Source: Bacillota bacterium (GTDB lineage Bacteria > Bacillota > Clostridia > Acetivibrionales > JAEZXR01). From it: DNA of 46,101 nucleotides. The notes beneath the pieces are model-generated. The model made no database searches, had not been told where the DNA came from, and was given only the letters and a program-made list of their open reading frames with translations. The stretch lies in assembly GCA_023419605.1 (NCBI GenBank), contig JAEZXR010000078.1, positions 1 to 46,101 on the forward strand, read 5' to 3'. A program made the translations under genes and the position numbers. Shown in pieces: positions 33,272-41,694 of this stretch (position 1 is its first letter; every line of letters starts with the position of its first letter).

Positions 33272-34192
33272 ATGCAAAAGAAGGGCTTTATTGGTGAACT
33301 TAATAAAAACAAGGTTCTCTTCTTAATGATATTGCCGTGTCTGATTTATTTTGTGATATTCAGTTATTTACCCATGATAGGAGTTTACTATGCCTTTACT
33401 AAGTTTGATTTTAACGGGGGGTTGTTCGGGAGTGAATTTATCGGAATGAAAAACTTTGAGTTTCTTTTTAAGTCAGGAACCCTGGGCCTAATTACCAGAA
33501 ATACGATCCTTTATAACCTCGCTTTTATTTTTTTCGGAACCGTGCTGGAAATCATCTGTGCCATATTCCTAAGTGAAATTGGAAGCCCATGGTTTAAGAA
33601 GATCTCTCAATCTGCCATGTTTCTGCCACATTTTATATCCATGGTTTTAGTCGGTGTCTTTGTGTACAATTTATTTAATGTAGACTATGGTGTGGTAAAC
33701 GCCTTCATGAAGAGCCTGGGTATGGAACCTTACAGCTTTTATACCGAGCCAGGTCCGTGGAAATATATCATCGTAGCCTTCAAACTCTGGAAGTCCGTCG
33801 GGTATGGAACTGTGGTTTACCTGGCAGCCATTATGGGAATCAGCGATGAATACTACGAAGCTGCTACCATCGATGGTGCCAACATATTTCAGCAGGTATG
33901 GAATATCACGCTTCCGTTACTGAAACCAACGATTATTATCCTGACCTTGCTCAGCCTGGGGCATATATTGAACGGTCAGTTTAATTTGTTCTATCAAATT
34001 ATCGGAAACAATGGATTACTCTATGAGGCTACCGATATCATCGACACCTATGTATACAGGTCTCTTGCCGTAAATTTTGATATCGGTATGGGTACTGCTG
34101 CAGGGCTTTTTCAATCCTTCTTTGGATTTGCGCTTATCATGGTAGTGAACTTTATCGTTAAGAAAATCCAACCGGATTATTCAATATTTTAA
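33272..34192 (+). CDS. Carbohydrate ABC transporter permease, LplB type
   Basis: A 306-residue inner-membrane permease with six helices, opening LNKNKVLFLMILPCLIYFVIFSYLPMIGV. The EAA loop is YYEAATIDGANIFQQVWNITLPLLKP. This LplB/YtcP-type group typically imports di- or oligosaccharides or aldouronates and uses a shared ATPase encoded elsewhere; none is present here. GGGAGAGGAG precedes the ATG. It is first of permease-permease-binding protein. Confidence 0.92.
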   Translation: MQKKGFIGELNKNKVLFLMILPCLIYFVIFSYLPMIGVYYAFTKFDFNGGLFGSEFIGMKNFEFLFKSGTLGLITRNTILYNLAFIFFGTVLEIICAIFLSEIGSPWFKKISQSAMFLPHFISMVLVGVFVYNLFNVDYGVVNAFMKSLGMEPYSFYTEPGPWKYIIVAFKLWKSVGYGTVVYLAAIMGISDEYYEAATIDGANIFQQVWNITLPLLKPTIIILTLLSLGHILNGQFNLFYQIIGNNGLLYEATDIIDTYVYRSLAVNFDIGMGTAAGLFQSFFGFALIMVVNFIVKKIQPDYSIF

Positions 34193-34204
34193 GGGGAGAT
34201 GCTT

Positions 34205-35122
34205 ATGTCATCGGTCTATGCTAAACCTAGGAAAAAAATCAGAACGGAACCGTCCAGGGTGCTGTTTAATGCAATAGGGTATGGTCTGATTACTTTTTTA
34301 TCCATATTATGTATTGTACCGTTTTACCTCATTGTCATCGGATCTTTTACAGACGAAATGGCTGTAATTCGAGACGGTTTCCGGTTAATTCCTGCGAAAT
34401 GGTCTCTGGAGGCCTACCGTTTGCTTTTTCAATCCGGAAAGCAAGTGGCTTCCGCTTACGGAATCACTATATTCCTATCGGTTACAGGACCTGTTATCGG
34501 CCTGTTTATGCAATCCATGGCCGGGTATGTACTGCAAAGGAGGGATTTCCGATTTAGAAACGGTATTGCATTTTTCATTTATTTTACTACACTGTTTGGG
34601 GGAGGACTCATTCCCTGGTATATTCTTATTGTTCAATACCTTCACTTAAAGGACAACATTCTCGCGATGCTGGTTCCCCAGTTGGTAAGTGCCTGGAACA
34701 TTATCATGCTGAAAAACTTTATGAAATCAATACCGGATGAGATTACCGAATCTGCAAAGATCGACGGTGCGGGGGATTTTACAATCTATTGGAAGCTCAT
34801 TATGCCCTTATCCGTACCGGGACTGGCTACCATCGGCATGTTTATGGCACTGGGCTATTGGAATGACTGGTTCCTCTGCAACCTGTTCATCACCTCGGAA
34901 TCAAAGCTTAACCTGCAATATCTGCTATATAGAATCCTTTCAAGGGCGGAATTCTTAAAATCGGCGACCTATACCATGGTATCGACCCCGGATTATCAAC
35001 CGCCTGCCGAGACCTTAAAATTGGCGATGGCCTGTGTGGTTGTGGGGCCTATCATATTTGTTTATCCCTTTATTCAAAGATTTTTCGTTAAAGGTTTGAC
35101 AGTGGGTGCTGTAAAAGGTTAG
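34205..35122 (+). CDS. Carbohydrate ABC transporter permease, YtcP type
   Basis: 305 residues, six helices, EAA loop EITESAKIDGAGDFTIYWKLIMPLSVPG. It ends PFIQRFFVKGLTVGAVKG, the standard C-terminus of this family. ATG 34205 is 6 bases after AAGGGGAG; the ATG at 34199 touches the site. It pairs with the preceding permease. Confidence 0.92.
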   Translation: MSSVYAKPRKKIRTEPSRVLFNAIGYGLITFLSILCIVPFYLIVIGSFTDEMAVIRDGFRLIPAKWSLEAYRLLFQSGKQVASAYGITIFLSVTGPVIGLFMQSMAGYVLQRRDFRFRNGIAFFIYFTTLFGGGLIPWYILIVQYLHLKDNILAMLVPQLVSAWNIIMLKNFMKSIPDEITESAKIDGAGDFTIYWKLIMPLSVPGLATIGMFMALGYWNDWFLCNLFITSESKLNLQYLLYRILSRAEFLKSATYTMVSTPDYQPPAETLKLAMACVVVGPIIFVYPFIQRFFVKGLTVGAVKG

Positions 35123-35146
35123 AACCGGTTTTCCGGCTGACATAAG

Positions 35147-35186
35147 GGCGGCTGTAAAAAACACGGATATTCCTTTTACAGCTGCC
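35147..35186 (+). promoter_or_regulatory. Intercistronic hairpin before the binding-protein gene
   Basis: GGCGGCTGTAAAA pairs with TTTTACAGCTGCC over 13 bp (one G-U). It sits between the second permease and the binding protein, where such stems often protect the more abundant binding-protein mRNA. Confidence 0.6.
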
Positions 35187-35220
35187 TAAAGGAAATATAA
35201 AAAAACAGGAGGAAGATTTC

Positions 35221-36786
35221 ATGCGAAAGAGATTATTACGAGTATTGGCCGGGGCAGTTTCCCTGATGCTCTTTACTGCATCCTTTACTGCATGTAGTGG
35301 GGGTTCCACCAACGGAAAGGAAAAGGATACCCAAAATGCGGCAACGGTAGAGGAAAAAAAGCCGTTAGCCCCGGTAGACCTTGTTTGGTATGTGGTTGCG
35401 GATCCCCATAAGGATCAGAAGATGGTGGATGACGAAGTTAATAAGAGGCTGAAAAATGATCTTAACTGTACTGTGAAGCTTAACTTTACCAGTTGGACGG
35501 AGTGGCAGACCAAATACAACCTGCTTCTGGCATCAGGAGAAAAGATCGACATGATATTCTCAGCCACCTGGGCGAATTTTACGAAGTACGCCAGAGGGGG
35601 GGCCTTTATGGATTTAAAGGAGATGCTTCCCAAATATGCGCCTAAAACCTGGGCGGCTGTTCCAAAGGAAGATTGGCAGTGGGTTACCTATAATGGCAAG
35701 ATTTTTGCAGTACCCTGCACCACCTATGAGTTTACACCCTCCGGATTGTACTACCGGGAGGACCTGAGAAAGAAGTATAATCTCCCGGAGATCAAGGATG
35801 TGGCTTCCATCGAGGCGTATTTGGATGGAATAAAGAAGAATGAAAAAGGGATGACTCCCATCGGTGGAAATCCGAACAATGAGATCTATTCCATCTTCCT
35901 GAATTCCGCTAAATTTGAAAGCATCCAGGGATCCGAAACCTCCTTGCTTCAAGCAACATCCTACAACACACCCAGAGATATCGTTGCTTTTCCAATGACA
36001 TCGCAATTCGAGGATTATGTGAAGAAAATGAAGGAATGGGCAGACAAAGGGTATTGGTCGAAGGATGCCATATCATCAAAAGCATCGCCACAGAATGAAA
36101 TGAATGCAGGGAAAGCAGCTATGGCGTGGATGAATCCTGCTACTGCACGAGGCAAGTTCCAGGGATATGAAAAGGATCACCCGGACTGGGAAATGGGGTA
36201 CTTCCCTCTATCAAGAATGAAGGGGTATGTAATGCCGAACTCACCCATTAACAATGGGATGTCCATACCGAAGTCTGCTGCCAATCCCGAAAGGTCACTC
36301 ATGGTCTTGGATTTATTCCGAAATGATCTTAATTACTGGAGATTGACCACCTGGGGGATTGAGGGCTATCACTGGCAGGTATCCGATGACGGAAAGAAGA
36401 AGATCAGCCCGGCAAATGGACAGGATCCCAAAGTAAATCCCGGCTTCTGGACAACTTCATGGGGATGGAATGTGGATAAGAACAACCTTCCTCCGGAGAA
36501 GGACTGGAAGGGCTGGGACACACTGAATAATGAATTCCAGGGCATGAAGAAGCCGAATATTTTCGCAGGTATCTATATTGACTATGATCCCATTAAAACG
36601 GAGCAAGCGGCCATCAACGATGTGAAGTCGAAATATGAAGGTGCATTGATCATGGGGCTGGTGCCGGATCCGGATAAGACGCTGAAAGAATACAGAGAGA
36701 AACTCAAGGCTGCAGGATTGGATAAATATGTTACAGAAATCAAGAAACAGGTGGACCAGTACTTTACCGAAGTGGGAGTAAAGTAA
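35221..36786 (+). CDS. Carbohydrate ABC transporter substrate-binding lipoprotein (family 1)
   Basis: 521 residues. Lipoprotein signal with lipobox FTAC (C25), a short tether, then a large SBP_bac_1/LipO-type domain. PVDLVWYVVADPHKDQKMVDDEVNK is the typical start of receptors that go with LplB/YtcP permeases. Many exposed Trp residues (for example WTEWQTKYN, WGWNVDKNN) fit sugar stacking. CAGGAGG precedes the ATG. The ligand is unknown. Confidence 0.92.
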   Translation: MRKRLLRVLAGAVSLMLFTASFTACSGGSTNGKEKDTQNAATVEEKKPLAPVDLVWYVVADPHKDQKMVDDEVNKRLKNDLNCTVKLNFTSWTEWQTKYNLLLASGEKIDMIFSATWANFTKYARGGAFMDLKEMLPKYAPKTWAAVPKEDWQWVTYNGKIFAVPCTTYEFTPSGLYYREDLRKKYNLPEIKDVASIEAYLDGIKKNEKGMTPIGGNPNNEIYSIFLNSAKFESIQGSETSLLQATSYNTPRDIVAFPMTSQFEDYVKKMKEWADKGYWSKDAISSKASPQNEMNAGKAAMAWMNPATARGKFQGYEKDHPDWEMGYFPLSRMKGYVMPNSPINNGMSIPKSAANPERSLMVLDLFRNDLNYWRLTTWGIEGYHWQVSDDGKKKISPANGQDPKVNPGFWTTSWGWNVDKNNLPPEKDWKGWDTLNNEFQGMKKPNIFAGIYIDYDPIKTEQAAINDVKSKYEGALIMGLVPDPDKTLKEYREKLKAAGLDKYVTEIKKQVDQYFTEVGVK

Positions 36787-36804
36787 GATCACTTAGTAGT
36801 AGTT

Positions 36805-36834
36805 ACAGAAAGGGTTCTTAGGAATCCTTTCTGT
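36805..36834 (+). terminator. Hairpin after the sugar ABC operon
   Basis: ACAGAAAGGGTTC / GAATCCTTTCTGT (13 bp with a G-U), TTAG loop, 18 bases after the binding-protein stop. The T tract is weak (CTTAACTAT), so termination may be partial. Confidence 0.6.
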
Positions 36835-36976
36835 CTTAACTATACAAGCTACGAGGGAGAACTTGCTCATTCCGGAATCACGCGGACTTGGAATTGTTGG
36901 AGCATGATTTTCCAATATACAGTTGCCAATTGTACTCTATATATAAAAGCTGCAAGGAGAAAAGGATGGGTTGATT

Positions 36977-38107
36977 ATGACAAAAACCGGATCAAAAGCA
37001 ATCCAGAAAGACCGCCGCAGAATCATCCAGTTATATCCGAATCGAGCTGTTATTTTCGTTGGCATTGTTTCCAGCGTTATTGTTGCAGCCATTGTTATTT
37101 CAGTCCTCGCATTTTTTAGCCCTACCCTGCAACATGAATATGTTGCAAAGGTCAACGGGGAGTCCATTGAAGAGAAGGAGTTTTTTAGGCAGCTCAACTT
37201 AGAACGGGCAGTCACAGCGAATTATTTTAAGCAAAAATATAACGCAGAGGTGAATGGAGACTTTTGGACCAGGGATTTTGGCGGAGAAGTGCCTGTTCAG
37301 TATGCAAAGGAGCGGACGCTCAAGGAATGCATACGCATCAAAGTCCAGCAAACCCTTGCAAAAGAGCAGGGGCTTATTGAGGACATAACCTATACTGCGT
37401 TTTTAAAGAAGCTCACAGAAGAAAATAAAGCGAGAAAAGATGCTGTAAAAAATCATCAGGTCATATACGGGCCGGAGCAGTATGACGAAAATGGCTATTT
37501 TTCTCATATGTTCAGCAATTTGCTGAACCGATTAAAGGAAAATTTATTGGACAGCGAATTTAAGCCGTCCGATGCCGAGCTCAGAGAGTACTACGAAAAG
37601 GTAAAGGATATCTATTACAAGAAGGAAGATACAGTGGAATTTCAGGCAATTTCCATATCCTATGGAAAAGAGGGCGGAGCCTTCACGGATGCAGAAAGAA
37701 AAGAAGCCATTGAAAGAATGAAAGAAATAAAAGCACGGATCGACAAAGGAGAAAGCTTTGAAAATATAGCAAAAAGTAACCCGGATGGAATTAAAGTGGA
37801 AACAAAAAAAGTGAATGATGACTCTGCAAGTGCTTATTCCAAGTCAGCCCCCCAGTTGTTTGAAGCAGTTCGGGGCATTGGTGCTAACCAGGTGAGCGAT
37901 GTGCTGGATGAGATCAATCAAAGGAAGGTAGAAATCATCAAGGTAATAAAAAAAGAAGACGGAGGATATAAAGCTTACGAAGAGTTCAAAGATTCACTTC
38001 TTTTAAACTATTCCAGTGAAAAGTACAATGAGCTGCTGGAAAAACGAATAAAGGAAGCAACGATAGAGATTAATGAAAAAACATATCGGAACCTCCAGAT
38101 CCAATAG
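36977..38107 (+). CDS. Membrane-anchored SurA/PrsA-like peptidyl-prolyl isomerase family protein
   Basis: 376 residues. A basic cytoplasmic N-terminus is followed by one TM helix (about 24-50), then an extracytoplasmic SurA-N-like helical part (VAKVNGESIEEKEFFRQLN) and a parvulin-like part (about 210-320: DTVEFQAISISYG, RIDKGESFENIAKS). The parvulin core is weak, and the typical PPIase loop GGDLG is not visible, so chaperone rather than isomerase activity is likely. Position between a sugar importer and a giant secreted protein suggests it folds the latter. ATG 36977 is chosen over TTG 36971 for spacing to AGGATGGG. Confidence 0.75.
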   Translation: MTKTGSKAIQKDRRRIIQLYPNRAVIFVGIVSSVIVAAIVISVLAFFSPTLQHEYVAKVNGESIEEKEFFRQLNLERAVTANYFKQKYNAEVNGDFWTRDFGGEVPVQYAKERTLKECIRIKVQQTLAKEQGLIEDITYTAFLKKLTEENKARKDAVKNHQVIYGPEQYDENGYFSHMFSNLLNRLKENLLDSEFKPSDAELREYYEKVKDIYYKKEDTVEFQAISISYGKEGGAFTDAERKEAIERMKEIKARIDKGESFENIAKSNPDGIKVETKKVNDDSASAYSKSAPQLFEAVRGIGANQVSDVLDEINQRKVEIIKVIKKEDGGYKAYEEFKDSLLLNYSSEKYNELLEKRIKEATIEINEKTYRNLQIQ

Positions 38108-38118
38108 GCTTCTTTGGG

Positions 38119-38191
38119 TTATTGCGATATAAAAGATGTTTGTATGGAAAGGGGGAATGCAGTCTGAAATTCATACTTTATATCGCAATAA
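38119..38191 (+). promoter_or_regulatory. 15-bp inverted repeat upstream of the beta-helix gene
   Basis: TTATTGCGATATAAA (38119-38133) and its exact inverse TTTATATCGCAATAA (38177-38191) flank 43 bases. They lie between the foldase stop and the beta-helix ribosome binding site. There is no T tract; operator pair or mRNA stem-loop. Confidence 0.6.
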
Positions 38192-38219
38192 CTTAATAAA
38201 TAGAAGGGAGTGTAAAGGA

Positions 38220-41200
38220 ATGAAAAAAAGTAGGAAAGTAAAAGCGCTAAGTGTACTAATGGTTATTGTCATGATGGCAGGGATCGTATGTTCGACCCTT
38301 CCTGTGCCCGTTTTTGCGGCTGGAGTGACCTATTACGTAGATGCAAACAGCGGTAACGACAATAACAATGGGACAAGCCAAACTGCGCCATGGCAAAGTC
38401 TCGACAAGGTGAACAGTACCACATTTCAGCCCGGTGATACCATCCGTTTCAAGGCAGGAAGCACCTGGACAGGAACCCTTTCTCCTAAGGGCTCGGGAGT
38501 AAGCGGAAGCCCTATCACCATTGATATGTACGGTACGGGAAGCAAACCCATCATCAATGGCAATGGCAAGGTATATTCCAGTAGTGATCCCATTGATTCA
38601 GCCGTATATTTAAAAGATCAGGATTATTGGACCATACGGAATCTGGAAGTTATCAATGATTCCTCCACGCCAGGAGAACGACAGGGAATTCATGTGGATG
38701 CTTCCAGCGGCAACCACACAGGGATTACCATTCAAAACTGTGTAGTACGGAATGTAGCCGGTAATGGGAATCACGGAGAACACGCCCGCATTGCTGCCAT
38801 TTGTGTATGGTCAAGAGGCTGGAATCAAGCATTTTCCAATGTTCTGATTGAAAATAATTCGGTATATTCCACAGGCAGCACAGGAATCTACGTAAATGGT
38901 GAAAAATGGGCAGGGCCAGCCACAGGTATTAGAATAGCAAATAATAACCTGTATGACATCGGCGGCGATGGAATCTTAGTAGTGGGTGCATCCGGTCCAT
39001 TGGTGGAATATAATGTGGTCAATGGCTCTCACATAAGAAGCAATCTTTATTGTGTAGCTCTATGGCCCTTCGAGTGCGACAATGCAGTGTTCCAGTATAA
39101 TGAAGCTTATAACACCAAAACAACGCTGGACGGACAGGGCATCGACTGCGATTTCCAGTGCCGCAACACCATCTTCCAGTATAACTATATTCATGACAAT
39201 GAAGGCGGATTCGTACTGATTGCAGGTACGAAAACTTTTAACGGAAAACCGGCATATAATGATGGCTCCATCATACGCTACAACATAGCACAGAATAACA
39301 AGGCAAGACAATTCCAGTTTTCTACCCTTTCCACCAACACTTATATTTACAACAATACCATTTATGTAAAGCCCGGAATAAATTCGTCCATGGTCTCGAC
39401 CTGGTCCGAAGACGGTGTTACTTACCCGCAAAATGTATATTTTTGGAATAACATCTTCTACAACCTGGGAAGCAATGGTACATACGACCTGGGCGGTACT
39501 ACCGGAGTTGACTATGATTACAATGTGTTCTATGGAACTCACCCGGCCAGTGAACCCAATGACCCACACAAACTTACCTCCGACCCGTTGATCGGTTATC
39601 CGGGTGAGGCAAGAACGGGATTGGATTCCTGTGGGGTCTATCAGCTCAAGACGGGTTCACCTGCGCTCAATTCAGGAAAGCTGGTAGCCAATAATGGCGG
39701 AAAAGATTTCTGGGGCAATACGGTATCTTCGACGGAAGCACCCAACAGGGGAGCCTACAACGGTCCAGGCCTTGGTCAGGTACCCACCCCAAAGCCGACT
39801 CCCGTGCCTGTAAACCTTTTACAGAATTCTGGATTTGAAAGCGGCGTGAATTCTCCATGGACCACTACCGGCACAGCAAGTGTGGTAAATACAAACCCAC
39901 ATACGGGGAGCTATTCATTGCAGGTAGGCGCCAGTATATCCTCGGCAGAACAAGTGGTAGGCAACCTGTATCCGGGGACAGCCTATCAATTAACCGGCTT
40001 TGCAAAAGCAGACAGCGGCCAATCAATATTATTAGGCGTAAAGGATTACGGTGGGGCTGAAACCAACGTACGTCTATCCGGCACAAGCTACTCCTCCGGC
40101 ACCATAAACTTTACAACGGGACCAACCAGTACCAGTGCAAAGATTTATTTATACAAGTCCAGCGGCACAGGCAACGTATATTGTGATGATATACAACTCA
40201 TACAGGTGGGAGATACTCCTGACGTAACGCCTACGCCTACTCCTTATTATGTCATAGGAAGCAGTGATGAGTTCGACAGCACCACTTTAAACTCCCAGTG
40301 GATATGGATTAGGGAAGATGCTGCAAAATGGAGTTTGTCGCAAAATCCGGGATCCATGAGGATTACCTGCCAAACAGGGGAAATCGTCGGTGCGGCGACG
40401 ACTGCCAAGAATATATTGCTTACAGGAGCTTCAGACGGAGAGTGGACCATTGAAACCAAGCTGGACGGCAAGCCGACATCCAGGTGGTCACAGGGAGGGC
40501 TGATTGTCTGGCAGGATGACGATAATTTCTTTAGAATTACAAGGCTGTATGATAGCGGCGGTGTGTTCCAGTTTACCAGGGAAATCGGTGGAATTCGTAC
40601 CTATGTAAATGTGGCGGATCCTATAGCATCAACCACAGTATACCTTAAGCTGATGAAGAGCGGAGACAATTATGCTGCATTTTATTCCGGGGATGGTACA
40701 AATTATACGCAGGTGTGGACAACACAAACAGGCAGCCTGCGTAATATCAGGGTTGGATTGATTTGTTGCAATGGTACGGGACTAATCGGTGATTTTGATT
40801 ATTTCCGTATTACTGAAGGCACAGGTCCGGTACCAACACCAGTGCCAACACCTACACCTATACCAACTCCGACGCCCACTCCCACACCTACACCTACTCC
40901 AATCCCGACCTCAACACCAGTACCGACAGCAACGCCAACACCCGTATCCGGTAATCTTGTTGTCAACCCGGGATTTGAAACAGGCAGCATCAGTGGATGG
41001 TCGAGTTCATGGGGGCCGGTGGCAGCAGTGAACAGCGATCCGTATACAGGCAGTTATGGTGCAAAGAACAGTGGTACAGCAACAAAAGGAGCAGGACTCG
41101 AACAGGTAATCAGCGGTATACTGCCAAATACCAATTATACCCTGACGGCCTATGTAAAATCTCCCAATGGGGAAGAATGTTACTTTGGAGTAAGCGGCAT

Positions 41201-41381
41201 CAATCAATGGAACGGCAGCAAGCAAGTAACCTGCAACAGTACTGCCTATACACTATATACGGTTAATTTTAAGACAGATGCAACCGTATCCAGCGTAAGG
41301 GTTTACCTTAAGAAATGGGCAGGTACGGGAGCTGCGTATATTGATGATGTAAGCTTGACGATGTCTCCGCCAACGCCCTGA
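38220..41381 (+). CDS. Secreted right-handed beta-helix protein with carbohydrate-binding modules
   Basis: 1053 residues. Signal peptide with cleavage after VFA (about 35). Modules in order: parallel beta-helix of the pectate-lyase/DUF1565 type (about 36-515, TYYVDANSGNDNNNGTSQTAPW then many N-rich turns), short Pro/Thr linker, CBM4/9-like module (about 531-660, NLLQNSGFESG), linker, DUF1349/concanavalin-like module (about 675-865, DEFDSTTLNSQWIW), a long Pro-Thr linker (about 868-905) and a second CBM4/9-like module (908-1053, NLVVNPGFETG). Probably a polysaccharide lyase or glycosidase; catalytic residues are not assigned. ATG 38220 has GGGAG upstream and starts the signal peptide; an earlier frame from 38136 does not. 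Confidence 0.88.
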   Translation: MKKSRKVKALSVLMVIVMMAGIVCSTLPVPVFAAGVTYYVDANSGNDNNNGTSQTAPWQSLDKVNSTTFQPGDTIRFKAGSTWTGTLSPKGSGVSGSPITIDMYGTGSKPIINGNGKVYSSSDPIDSAVYLKDQDYWTIRNLEVINDSSTPGERQGIHVDASSGNHTGITIQNCVVRNVAGNGNHGEHARIAAICVWSRGWNQAFSNVLIENNSVYSTGSTGIYVNGEKWAGPATGIRIANNNLYDIGGDGILVVGASGPLVEYNVVNGSHIRSNLYCVALWPFECDNAVFQYNEAYNTKTTLDGQGIDCDFQCRNTIFQYNYIHDNEGGFVLIAGTKTFNGKPAYNDGSIIRYNIAQNNKARQFQFSTLSTNTYIYNNTIYVKPGINSSMVSTWSEDGVTYPQNVYFWNNIFYNLGSNGTYDLGGTTGVDYDYNVFYGTHPASEPNDPHKLTSDPLIGYPGEARTGLDSCGVYQLKTGSPALNSGKLVANNGGKDFWGNTVSSTEAPNRGAYNGPGLGQVPTPKPTPVPVNLLQNSGFESGVNSPWTTTGTASVVNTNPHTGSYSLQVGASISSAEQVVGNLYPGTAYQLTGFAKADSGQSILLGVKDYGGAETNVRLSGTSYSSGTINFTTGPTSTSAKIYLYKSSGTGNVYCDDIQLIQVGDTPDVTPTPTPYYVIGSSDEFDSTTLNSQWIWIREDAAKWSLSQNPGSMRITCQTGEIVGAATTAKNILLTGASDGEWTIETKLDGKPTSRWSQGGLIVWQDDDNFFRITRLYDSGGVFQFTREIGGIRTYVNVADPIASTTVYLKLMKSGDNYAAFYSGDGTNYTQVWTTQTGSLRNIRVGLICCNGTGLIGDFDYFRITEGTGPVPTPVPTPTPIPTPTPTPTPTPTPIPTSTPVPTATPTPVSGNLVVNPGFETGSISGWSSSWGPVAAVNSDPYTGSYGAKNSGTATKGAGLEQVISGILPNTNYTLTAYVKSPNGEECYFGVSGINQWNGSKQVTCNSTAYTLYTVNFKTDATVSSVRVYLKKWAGTGAAYIDDVSLTMSPPTP
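40830..40940 (+). repeat. Degenerate Pro-Thr coding repeat (linker)
   Basis: Tandem CCNACN codons encode a P-T-P-T linker between the DUF1349-like and last CBM-like modules. It is a protein-level repeat and a likely site of length variation. Confidence 0.8.
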
Positions 41382-41415
41382 GGAAGGAATAAAGATACCG
41401 GTAAGAATATTTTCT

Positions 41416-41445
41416 GCCCTGGCTCCGGCTGGGGCTTTATTTTTG
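41416..41445 (+). terminator. Intrinsic terminator after the beta-helix gene
   Basis: GCCCTGGC / GCTGGGGC (8 bp, two G-U), TCCG loop, then TTTATTTTTG, 35 bases after the stop. Confidence 0.8.
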
Positions 41446-41542
41446 TCCGAATGTAGACAAAGGGAAATGGAGATGGTACTATTTTCCTATAAGCTTTATA
41501 AAGCAACATAGGAGGTATGCGGATATAAAGTATGTTTTTGCG

Positions 41543-41659
41543 GTGACATTGATCATTTTATATGGGGCTGGGTTTGTATTTTACTCTATGGCTGCTGATG
41601 TAAAGGAAGAGATTAGGGATTTAAAGCTCAAAATTATTGAAATTGAAGGGCTCTGCTGA
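41543..41659 (+). CDS. Candidate small single-TM protein
   Basis: A frame ending TGA at 41657-41659 encodes a hydrophobic helix (VTLIILYGAGFVFYS) followed by a charged helix with regular spacing (ADVKEEIRDLKLKIIEIEGLC), which looks like a real membrane micro-protein. The start is the problem. GGAGG at 41511-41515 fits an ATA at 41525 (KYVFAVTLI...), whereas the first standard start, GTG 41543, is 27 bases away. A three-codon ATG frame (41517) lies after the same site. It may be translated by an unusual start or by coupling, or it may be decayed. Confidence 0.3.
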   Translation: MTLIILYGAGFVFYSMAADVKEEIRDLKLKIIEIEGLC

Positions 41660-41694
41660 GTAAGAAAGACTAAATTTTTTATGGGGGGTTTGTC

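Noticed and set aside
40830..40940. Tandem short repeats resembling a CRISPR-like array
   Set aside because: The unit is a degenerate codon pair for Pro-Thr inside a secreted protein linker; there are no spacers and no cas genes in the window.
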